Shown: positions 50,386 through 57,234 of the stretch, piece after piece | Numbering within the stretch: the first letter of the stretch is position 1 | How the letters are laid out: every line of letters begins with the position of its first letter | Source of the DNA: Myceligenerans crystallogenes | Lineage (GTDB): Bacteria > Actinomycetota > Actinomycetes > Actinomycetales > Cellulomonadaceae | Length of the DNA stretch: 64,000 bases | Direction of reading: 5' to 3' | NCBI RefSeq assembly: GCF_039529775.1 | Contig: NZ_BAAANL010000003.1 | Coordinates: forward strand, 310,001-374,000 | Made by a program: the position numbers and the translations under genes | The notes under the pieces: model-generated | The model's input: the letters and a program-made list of their open reading frames with translations, nothing else | Databases searched by the model: none | What the model was told of the DNA's origin: nothing

Positions 50386-50505
50386 CCGTGCCGTCCCGGG
50401 TCATCCCGATCCGGGGCCCGACGACGACGAGCGCCGCCACGAAGCCGCGACGAATACGTGCGCGCGCACCCCGCCCGACCTGGCAGACTGGGGCCCGAAC
50501 ATCGA

Positions 50506-50577
50506 TCCGCCTTGGTGTAATCGGCAGCACACGGGTTTTTGGTGCCCTTGGTCCAGGTTCGAGTCCTGGGGGCGGAG
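50506..50577 (+). tRNA. tRNA-Gln (anticodon UUG)
   Basis: A 72-base tRNA. Acceptor arms TCCGCCT (50506-50512) and GGGCGGA (50570-50576) pair; the T arm CCAGGTTCGAGTCCTGG gives the standard GTTCGAG loop. The anticodon loop reads TTTTGGT, with TTG at positions 34-36, so it is a glutamine tRNA for CAA. The anticodon stem has one weak or mismatched pair, which is acceptable. G50577 is the discriminator base. The CCA end is not encoded. The start codon of glmU is two bases downstream of the tRNA end. Confidence 0.92.
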
Positions 50578-50578
50578 C

Positions 50579-52084
50579 GTGAGCACGGAGACACACCGGC
50601 CGGCAGCAGTCGTGGTCCTCGCCGCAGGGCAGGGGACGCGAATGAGATCCCGCCTCCCCAAGATCCTGCACCCGGTGGGCGGCCGGCCGATGGTCGGGCA
50701 CGCGCTCGCCGCGGCCAGAGCCCTGGACCCGGCGGAGCTCGCCGTCGTCGTCCGGCACGAGCGCGACCTGGTCGCCGCCACCATCGCGGAGCTGGACCCG
50801 GCGGCGCGCGTCGTCGACCAGGACGAGATCCCCGGCACCGGCCGGGCGGTCGAGTGCGCCATGGAGGCCCTCGGCGAGATCGACGGCGCCGTCGTCGTCC
50901 TCGCGGGCGACGTGCCGCTGCTCGACGGCGGCACGCTGGGCCAGCTGCTCGCCTCGCACGTCGCCGAGGGTGACGCCGTCACCATCCTGTCCACCGAGGT
51001 GCCCGACGCCACCGGCTACGGCCGCATCGTCCGCGGCGCGGACGGCCAGGTGGAGGCGATCGTCGAGCACAAGGACGCCAGCCCGGAGCAGCGTGAGGTC
51101 CGCGAGATCAACACGTCCACGTACGTGTTCGACGCCGTCACCCTCCGCCACGGCCTCGCGAGCCTCGACCGCGCCAACGCGCAGGGCGAGGTGTACCTGA
51201 CCGACGTCATCGCGTTCGCCCGCAAGGAGGGCCTCGGTGTCCGCGCGCTGATCACCGACGACTCGATGTCCGTCGAGGGCGTCAACGACCGCGTCCAGCT
51301 CGCCGCGCTCGGCGCCGAGATGAACCGCCGCACGCTCGAGGCGTGGATGCGCGAGGGCGTCACGATCGTCGACCCGGCCACGACGTGGATCGACGCCGAC
51401 GTCGAGCTCGCCCCCGATGTCACGATCCTGCCCGGCACGCAGCTGCACGGCGCCACGCGGATCGCCGAGGGCGCCACGATCGGCCCCGACACCACGCTCC
51501 GTGACACGGAGGTGCACGACGGCGCCACGGTCTTCCGCACCCACGCCGAGCTCGCCGTGATCGGCGAGCAGGCCACCGTCGGCCCGTTCTCCTACCTGCG
51601 CCCCGGCACCGTGCTCGGCAGGAAGGGCAAGATCGGCGGCTTCGTCGAGACGAAGAACGCGACGATCGGCGAGGGCTCCAAGGTGCCCCACCTCAGCTAC
51701 GTGGGCGACGCCGAGATCGGCGAGCACACCAACATCGGTGCGGCGTCCGTCACGGTCAACTACGACGGCGAGAACAAGCACCGCACCGTGATCGGCTCGC
51801 ACGCGCGCACCGGGGCCGACAACATGTTCGTCGCGCCCGTCTCCGTGGGCGACGGTGCCTACACTGCAGCGGGCTCCGTCATCGTGAAGGATGTCCCCGC
51901 GGGGGCGCTCGGCGTCGGCCGGGCGCAGCAGCGGAACATCGAGGGATGGGTGCTGCGCAAGCGGCCGGCGAGCGCGGCCGCACGGGCGGCGGAAGCCGCC
52001 ACCATCCCGGAACGCAGCGAGCCGGACCGGGGCACCACGTCCGGCGTCGTCGGACACCCTGATCAGGAACGAAAGGCCCAGTGA
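50579..52084 (+). CDS. glmU: bifunctional UDP-N-acetylglucosamine pyrophosphorylase / glucosamine-1-phosphate N-acetyltransferase
   Basis: Makes UDP-GlcNAc from glucosamine-1-phosphate for peptidoglycan and other polymers. The N-terminal uridyltransferase (about 1-230) shows AAVVVLAAGQGTRMRSRLPKILHPVGGRPM, 'LAGDVPLLDGGTL', 'GYGRIVR' and 'EVREINTSTYVFD'. The C-terminal left-handed beta-helix acetyltransferase (about 250-455) has hexapeptide repeats (GATIGPDTTLRD...), 'KIGGFVETKNATIGEGSKVPHLSYVGDAEIGEHTNIGAASVTVNYDG' and the catalytic His in VPHLSYVGDAEIG. A disordered acidic tail follows. GTG 50579 begins one base after the tRNA-Gln discriminator, so the tRNA 3' arm (GGGGGCGGAG) may serve as its ribosome site. 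It ends two bases before prs. Confidence 0.95.
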   Translation: MSTETHRPAAVVVLAAGQGTRMRSRLPKILHPVGGRPMVGHALAAARALDPAELAVVVRHERDLVAATIAELDPAARVVDQDEIPGTGRAVECAMEALGEIDGAVVVLAGDVPLLDGGTLGQLLASHVAEGDAVTILSTEVPDATGYGRIVRGADGQVEAIVEHKDASPEQREVREINTSTYVFDAVTLRHGLASLDRANAQGEVYLTDVIAFARKEGLGVRALITDDSMSVEGVNDRVQLAALGAEMNRRTLEAWMREGVTIVDPATTWIDADVELAPDVTILPGTQLHGATRIAEGATIGPDTTLRDTEVHDGATVFRTHAELAVIGEQATVGPFSYLRPGTVLGRKGKIGGFVETKNATIGEGSKVPHLSYVGDAEIGEHTNIGAASVTVNYDGENKHRTVIGSHARTGADNMFVAPVSVGDGAYTAAGSVIVKDVPAGALGVGRAQQRNIEGWVLRKRPASAAARAAEAATIPERSEPDRGTTSGVVGHPDQERKAQ

Positions 52085-52085
52085 C

Positions 52086-53069
52086 ATGACCAGCACCACC
52101 GTCCGCAACATGGAGCGGCCCTTGGTCCTCGCCACCGGGCGTGCGCACCCCGAGCTGGCGCAGGACGTGGCCAAGGAGCTCGGCATCGAACTGCTCCCGG
52201 TCAGCGCGTACGACTTCGCGAACACCGAGACCTACGTGCGGTTCAGCGAGTCGATCCGCGGCGCCGACATCTTCCTCATGCAGTCGCACACCGCGCCGAT
52301 CAACCAGTGGATCATGGAGCACCTGCTCATGGTCGACGCCGCCAAGCGGGCCTCGGCCCACACGATCACCGCCGTGGCGCCGTTCTTCGGCTACGCCCGG
52401 CAGGACAAGAAGGGCCGCGGCCGCGAGCCGATCTCCGCGCGCCTCATGACCGACCTGCTGCACACCGCCGGCGCCGACCGCCTCATGTCGGTGGACCTGC
52501 ACACGGCGCAGATCCAGGGCTTCTTCGACGGGCCCGTCGACCACCTGTGGGCGCTGCCCATCCTCGTGGACTACGTGCGCACGCGCGTCGACCTCGACAA
52601 CGTGACCGTGGTGTCGCCCGACGCCGGGCGGATCCGCGTCGCGGAGATCTGGGCGAGCAAGCTCGGCGGCGGGCCGCTGGCGTTCGTGCACAAGACCCGC
52701 GACGTGACCCGGCCCAACAAGGCCGTGGCGAACCGCGTCGTCGGCGACGTCAAGGGCAAGGACTGCGTGCTCGTCGACGACCTCATCGACACCGGCGGCA
52801 CCATCGCCGAGGCCGTCCGCGTGATCATGAGCGAGGGCGCGCGGTCGGTCACCGTGGCGGCGACGCACGGCGTGCTGTCCGGCCCGGCGCCGCAGCGGCT
52901 CGCCGACTGCGGCGCGGCCGAGGTCATCGTCACCGACACCCTGCCGATCGAGCCGTCCAAGCGGTTCGAGTCGCTCACCGTCCTGTCCATCGCGCCGCTC
53001 ATCGCGACCGCGATCAAGGAAGTGTTCACGGACGGCTCCGTGACCAGCTTGTTCGACGGAAACTCCTGA
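52086..53069 (+). CDS. prs: ribose-phosphate pyrophosphokinase
   Basis: Makes PRPP from ribose-5-phosphate and ATP for nucleotide, histidine and tryptophan synthesis. The 327-residue enzyme has the conserved 'RFSESIRGADIFLMQSHTAPINQWIMEHLLMVDAAKRASAHTITAVAPFFGYARQDKKGRGREPISARLM' core, the histidine-rich SVDLHTAQIQGFF, 'VSPDAGRIRVAEIWA', and the PRPP-binding CVLVDDLIDTGGT (about 225-237). The ATG at 52086 follows the glmU stop by one base, with GAAAGG upstream. The glmU-prs pair is a conserved actinobacterial operon. An 8-bp-arm hairpin follows the stop. Confidence 0.96.
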   Translation: MTSTTVRNMERPLVLATGRAHPELAQDVAKELGIELLPVSAYDFANTETYVRFSESIRGADIFLMQSHTAPINQWIMEHLLMVDAAKRASAHTITAVAPFFGYARQDKKGRGREPISARLMTDLLHTAGADRLMSVDLHTAQIQGFFDGPVDHLWALPILVDYVRTRVDLDNVTVVSPDAGRIRVAEIWASKLGGGPLAFVHKTRDVTRPNKAVANRVVGDVKGKDCVLVDDLIDTGGTIAEAVRVIMSEGARSVTVAATHGVLSGPAPQRLADCGAAEVIVTDTLPIEPSKRFESLTVLSIAPLIATAIKEVFTDGSVTSLFDGNS

Positions 53070-53087
53070 ACATAATCGATTAGGCCC

Positions 53088-53109
53088 CCAGGGTTTGACT
53101 TAACCCTGG
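53088..53109 (+). terminator. hairpin after prs
   Basis: CCAGGGTT (53088-53095) pairs perfectly with AACCCTGG (53102-53109) around TGACTT. It lies 18 bases after prs and three before the next ATG. It may be a terminator or an operator that covers the promoter of the glycosyltransferase gene. TAACCC inside the right arm lies six bases from that ATG. Confidence 0.55.
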
Positions 53110-53112
53110 CCA

Positions 53113-54294
53113 ATGGTGGACCGTTCATTGGTGGCCATCACCGTCATCGTCCCCACGTTCAACGAGGGGCCCAATGTCGCCGAACTCGTGCGGCGCCTCG
53201 ACGAGGCGCTCACGGGGATGCCGGGCGCCTGTGTGCTGTTCGTGGACGACTCGCGCGACGACACGCCGTCGATCATCGAGGGCGTCGCGGCCGCGCAGGC
53301 CGAGCACGGGGGCATCCCCGTGCGGCTGATCCATCGCGAGGTGGCGCTCGGCGGGCTGAGCGGCGCCGTCGTCGAGGGGCTGCGGGCGGTCGAGACCGAG
53401 TGGGCCGTCGTCATGGACGGCGACCTGCAGCACCCGCCGGAGCTCGTGCCCGTGCTGGCCGGCAAGGGCATCGATCAAGGGCTCGACGTCGTCGTCGCGT
53501 CGCGGTACATCGGCGGGGGCGACGCCGGCGGGCTGGACGGGTGGTGGCGCAAGGTCGTCTCGACGTCGTCGGCCGTGCTGGCGCGGTCGATGTTCCCGCT
53601 GCGGCTGCGCAACGTCACCGACCCGATGACCGGGTTCTTCGCGGTGCGGCCCGGGGCGCTGAACCTCGATCTGCTGCGGCCGCGCGGGTTCAAGATCCTG
53701 CTCGAGGTGCTCGCGCGCGGGCCCAAGCCGCTGAACGTCGGCGAGGAGCCGTTCGTGTTCGGCGAGCGGTTCGCGGGGGACTCCAAGGCCACGTTCACGC
53801 AGGGCGCGCTGTACCTGAAGCAGCTCGCGTCGCTGCGGTTCGGGCGGATGTCGCGGTTCGCGATCATCGGCGGCATGGGCGCGGTGCTGAACGTGGCCAT
53901 CGTGTGGCTGCTGGAGATGCTGGGCATGGACTACCGGCCCGCGCTGGTGATCGCCGCGGCCGTGACGATCCTGACGAACTTCCTGCTGCAGGAGCGCTTC
54001 GTGTTCCGCGACCTGATCGATCAGGGGCGCTTCGGGTTCTGGTCGCGGCTGGGGCGCTCGGTGGCGTTCAACGGCACCGAGGCGGTGCTGCGCTCGATCG
54101 CCGTGATCTGGGTGGTGGAGGCCGCGCACTGGCTGCCGGTCGTGGCGCAGGCGGTCATGATCGTGGTGGCCTTCGTGCTGCGGTTCGTCTTCCACTCGCA
54201 GGTGGTGTACCGGCCCCGGCGGACGCAGCCCGCGCTCGGTAGCGCGGCCGACGACGCCCTCGGTGCGACCGCCGCCGACAAGCAGGTACAGTAG
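53113..54294 (+). CDS. polyprenol-phosphate-mannose-synthase-like glycosyltransferase fused to GtrA
   Basis: A 393-residue fusion. The N-terminal family-2 glycosyltransferase (about 1-250) has 'TVIVPTFNEGPNVAELVRRLDEAL', 'VLFVDDSRDDTP', 'VVMDGDLQHPPELVP', 'RNVTDPMTGFFAVRP' and 'NVGEEPFVFGERFAGDSKAT', matching polyprenol monophosphomannose synthase (Ppm1/DPM1 type). The C-terminal part (about 255-380) is a four-helix GtrA membrane domain (RFAIIGGMGAVLNVAIVWLLEMLG...NFLLQERFVFRD...SVAFNGTEAVLRS...RFVFHSQVVYR). The GtrA part may flip the product, making lipid-linked mannose available to pmt (16736). The ATG at 53113 has no ribosome site and lies six bases from TAACCC, so it may be leaderless. 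Confidence 0.9.
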   Translation: MVDRSLVAITVIVPTFNEGPNVAELVRRLDEALTGMPGACVLFVDDSRDDTPSIIEGVAAAQAEHGGIPVRLIHREVALGGLSGAVVEGLRAVETEWAVVMDGDLQHPPELVPVLAGKGIDQGLDVVVASRYIGGGDAGGLDGWWRKVVSTSSAVLARSMFPLRLRNVTDPMTGFFAVRPGALNLDLLRPRGFKILLEVLARGPKPLNVGEEPFVFGERFAGDSKATFTQGALYLKQLASLRFGRMSRFAIIGGMGAVLNVAIVWLLEMLGMDYRPALVIAAAVTILTNFLLQERFVFRDLIDQGRFGFWSRLGRSVAFNGTEAVLRSIAVIWVVEAAHWLPVVAQAVMIVVAFVLRFVFHSQVVYRPRRTQPALGSAADDALGATAADKQVQ

Positions 54295-54468
54295 TCAGGT
54301 TGCCTCGGCGAGGGACGCTGGACGGCCGCGACGGGAAAGTTCCGCGCGTGCCGTGTCCGTGATCGACTGGGCGGTCAGTCGGTGACTTCGTGCGCCTCGT
54401 GTCCGTCACCCGCCCCACGCCGACGCAGCCGCCCCATTTTCGAAGCCACCCTTGTAGGAGTAGTTCTC

Positions 54469-55104
54469 ATGTCCGAGGTCAAGCTCGTCGCCGAGTCCCG
54501 CACCGAGTTCGGGAAGGGTGCGGCGCGCCGCATCCGCCGCGACAACAAGATTCCCGCCGTCCTGTACGGCCACGGCACCGAGCCGGTGCACGTCACCCTC
54601 CCGGGCCACGAGTCGATGCTCGCGCTGCGCCAGAGCAACGTGCTGCTCAGCATCGAGCTGGACGGCAAGGGCCAGCTGGCCATCGCCAAGGACGTGCAGC
54701 GTCACCCGGTGAAGAACGCCATCGAGCACGTCGACCTGCTGGTCGTGCGCGCCGGCGAGAAGATCGCCGTCGACATCAACGTCAACATCGTGGGCGAGTC
54801 GGCCCCCGGCACGATCCACCTGGTCGAGTCGCAGACCCTGTCGGTCGAGGCCGAGGCCACGCACCTGCCGGAGTCGGTCGACGTCTCGATCGAGGGCCTC
54901 GAGGCCGGCGCGCACGTGCTGGCCAAGGACGTCGTCCTGCCGAAGGGCTCGTCGCTGCTGACCGACCCGGAGCACGCCGTCGTCCTCATCACCGAGCCGC
55001 GCGGCGAGGCCGCCGACGAGGCCGCCGACGCCGAGGCCGCGGAGGCCGCTTCCGCTGCCGCCGCCGAGGCCAAGGCCGCGGCCGAGCAGTCCGCGGAGGG
55101 CTGA
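54469..55104 (+). CDS. rplY: 50S ribosomal protein L25 (general stress type, Ctc/TL5)
   Basis: Binds 5S rRNA in the large subunit. The 211-residue protein has the N-terminal L25 domain (about 1-90: EVKLVAESRTEFGKGAARRIRRDNKIPAVLYGHGTEPVHV...VKNAIEHVDLLVV) and the C-terminal TL5 beta domain (about 95-180: 'EKIAVDINVNIVGESAPGTIHLVESQTLSVEAEATHLPESVDVSIEGLEAGAHVLAKDV'). It ends in an Ala/Glu-rich tail (ADEAADAEAAEAASAAAAEAKAAAEQ). ATG 54469 follows GGAG at 54457-54460. The order rplY-pth is conserved in many bacteria. Confidence 0.95.
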   Translation: MSEVKLVAESRTEFGKGAARRIRRDNKIPAVLYGHGTEPVHVTLPGHESMLALRQSNVLLSIELDGKGQLAIAKDVQRHPVKNAIEHVDLLVVRAGEKIAVDINVNIVGESAPGTIHLVESQTLSVEAEATHLPESVDVSIEGLEAGAHVLAKDVVLPKGSSLLTDPEHAVVLITEPRGEAADEAADAEAAEAASAAAAEAKAAAEQSAEG

Positions 55105-55171
55105 GCCCCGCTCCGACCGAACCGGGCCGGGATAGTAGGTTGGCGCTGCCACCTGCCGTCCCGGCCCGTTC

Positions 55172-55291
55172 GCGCGAGACCGGGCTCTCGATCGCGAGGG
55201 AGAACCCTCGTGCGCGAGGTAGGGCTCCGAGCCGCGCGGTCATGCGCTCCGGCGCGAGGTAGGGCTTCGTGGCGCGACGTGGTGTCCCCGG
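55172..55291. repeat. 40-bp period triplicate between rplY and pth
   Basis: GCGCGAGACCGGGCTCTCG (55172), GCGCGAGGTAGGGCTCCG (55212) and GCGCGAGGTAGGGCTTCG (55252) begin exactly 40 bases apart. Copies 2 and 3 share 17 of the first 18 bases; the rest of each unit differs. GCGCGAG is itself partly palindromic, and the 5' part of copy 1 can form CTCTCGATCGCGAG. No gene is seen here. Confidence 0.7.
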
Positions 55292-55325
55292 CGGATCGCC
55301 GTCGGCCGATGTTCTGGAGGAAGCA

Positions 55326-55931
55326 GTGACCGATCAGCCGTGGCTCGTCGTCGGGCTGGGGAATCCCGGGCCGAAGTACGCGGGGAACCGGCACAACGTC
55401 GGCCAGATGGTGCTCGACCTGCTCGCCGAGCGCGCCGGCGGCACGTTCGCGCGGCACGGGCGGGCGCAGGCCGTGGCCGCCGAGGTGCGCCTCGGGACGC
55501 TCCCGGGCGGGCGCCCCGGGCCGCGGGTGATCCTCGCGAAGCCGTCCACGTACATGAACGTCTCGGGCGGTCCGGTCAGCGCGCTCGCGCAGTACTACGG
55601 CATCGATCCCGCGCAGGTCGCCGTCGTCCACGACGAGGTCGACATCCCCTTCGACACCATCAAGCTGAAGATCGGCGGCGGCGAGGGCGGCCACAACGGC
55701 CTGCGCGACATCACCAAGGCGCTCGGCACGCGCGAGTACCACCGCGTCCGCGTGGGCGTGGGCCGCCCGCCGGGCCGCATGGACACCGCCGACTACGTGC
55801 TGCGCGACTTCACCGGCACGGAGCGCAAGGACCTGCCGATCCTGGTCGACGACGCCGCCGACGCCGTCGAGATGCTGCTCACCGAGGGCCTGCTGGCGGC
55901 GCAGGGGAAGTTCCACGTCGCGAAGGCGTGA
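55326..55931 (+). CDS. pth: peptidyl-tRNA hydrolase
   Basis: Frees tRNA from peptidyl-tRNA dropped by the ribosome. The 201-residue enzyme has 'WLVVGLGNPGPKYAGNRHNVGQMVLDLLA' (with the catalytic His in NRHN, about 23), 'ILAKPSTYMNVSG' and 'VVHDEVDIPFDTIKLKIGGGEGGHNGLRDI' (Asp-His catalytic partners). GTG 55326 follows GGAGGAAG at 55316. The 3' end overlaps the antisense acyltransferase gene by 53 bases, so the two converge and overlap. Confidence 0.95.
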   Translation: MTDQPWLVVGLGNPGPKYAGNRHNVGQMVLDLLAERAGGTFARHGRAQAVAAEVRLGTLPGGRPGPRVILAKPSTYMNVSGGPVSALAQYYGIDPAQVAVVHDEVDIPFDTIKLKIGGGEGGHNGLRDITKALGTREYHRVRVGVGRPPGRMDTADYVLRDFTGTERKDLPILVDDAADAVEMLLTEGLLAAQGKFHVAKA

Positions 55932-57000
55932 CCAGCCAGGCGCGGGGCGGGCCCCACAGCCAGCCCGCGCCGATCCGGCGCGTGGCGGCGTCGAGCAGCA
56001 GCGCAGTCGTCACGATGACGGCAGTCATGGCCACGGGCAGGAACTGCGACGCCGGCTCGGGCACCCAGATCGCGTTCGACCAGCCGATCCACAGGATCGC
56101 GTGGATCAACGGGGTGTGCAGCACGTAGACCGGCAGGGTCCGCGCGCCGATCCAGCCCAGGCGCGGGACGACGACGGCGAGCCCGCGGCTGACCGCGATC
56201 CCCGCGAAGGCTCCGGCGACGTTCGCGACGAGGTACACGCCCGGCATCAGCTCGAGGTCGAAGACGTCGGTCACCCAGGTCAGGCCGTACCAGACGGCGA
56301 TCACGCACAGCCCCGACCACCAGCGCAGCCGCTCCGCGTACCGCTCGACGAGCGGCCTCAGGTGCAGGCCCGCGAGGAAGAACAGGCAGAACTGCCCGAG
56401 ACCCCGGTAGGCGAGGCTCTCGGGTTCCCAGCCCGCCAGCGCCCAGGCGCCGACCAGGGTCGCGGCCGCGAGCTGCAGCCAGGCGGGCAGGCGGCGCAGC
56501 AGCCGCGCGGCCACGAAGAGCGCCGCGAGCGTCCAGATGAACCAGAGCTCGGACCGGGGCAGCAGCAGGGACCAGGTCAGGTCGTCGGCCAGGCTGCCCC
56601 AGTCGGCGTCGCGTACCTGGTAGTACCCCGTGAGCAGGCGCACCGTCAGGGTGACGGGCTCCCACAGCACGAACACCCACGCGAAGTGGAAGAGCTTGCC
56701 GCGCAGCAGCGTGGGCCACGGCGCCGCGACCCACCGGTGCGCGAACATCCCCGCCACCGTGAAGAACAGCGGCATGCGCAGGCTGCGCAGCGGTTCGTTG
56801 ATCTCGCGCAGGACGTCGACGCCGTAGCCGGTGCCGGCGGTCCAGTTGGTCGCGTGGTACAGCACGACGAGCAGGATCGCGAGGCCGCGGGCGGTGTCGG
56901 CCCAGGCGATGCGGCCGTTCCCGGAACCGGGGAGCACCGGGGCGGGAGCGAAGGGAGTTGTCCCCCGGGAACGGGCGTGCGCGGGCCGCAGGGAGAACAT
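55879..57000 (-). CDS. acyltransferase-3-type integral membrane protein
   Basis: A 373-residue membrane protein with about ten helices. 'IAWADTARGLAILLVVLYHATNW' near residue 30 carries the conserved acyltransferase-3 start (DxxRGxAI...H), followed by 'LRSLRMPLFFTVAGMFAHRWV' and 'LWFIWTLAALFVAARLLRR'. Such proteins O-acetylate cell-wall or capsule polymers. The ATG at 57000 is preceded by an in-frame GTG at 57003 and TAGCAT about five bases further upstream. The last 53 bases overlap pth on the other strand; the terminal 'RRGTSPAPPAGPR' is therefore constrained by pth coding. The polymer substrate is unknown. Confidence 0.82.
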   Translation of the reverse strand: MFSLRPAHARSRGTTPFAPAPVLPGSGNGRIAWADTARGLAILLVVLYHATNWTAGTGYGVDVLREINEPLRSLRMPLFFTVAGMFAHRWVAAPWPTLLRGKLFHFAWVFVLWEPVTLTVRLLTGYYQVRDADWGSLADDLTWSLLLPRSELWFIWTLAALFVAARLLRRLPAWLQLAAATLVGAWALAGWEPESLAYRGLGQFCLFFLAGLHLRPLVERYAERLRWWSGLCVIAVWYGLTWVTDVFDLELMPGVYLVANVAGAFAGIAVSRGLAVVVPRLGWIGARTLPVYVLHTPLIHAILWIGWSNAIWVPEPASQFLPVAMTAVIVTTALLLDAATRRIGAGWLWGPPRAWLVTPSRRGTSPAPPAGPR

Positions 57001-57234
57001 CACCGCTGATGCTACGGCAGCCCGGGGCCGGGTGAAATCTGGTCCGTGGTCCGTGGGAGGACCCGCGGCCGGGGCCCGGTGCCGGCCGGTCGGGCAGGCG
57101 CCGGCGTGCGTGTCGGTGTCGCGCAGTACGCTGGTCTCAGCCCATCCACCCCCTGTTCCCGGTGGAACTGGGCCAGCTGTCGTGTGCCCGCGGATCGTCG
57201 CCCCGCACCCCGTCGCACTCCCCGAAGGACCCAG

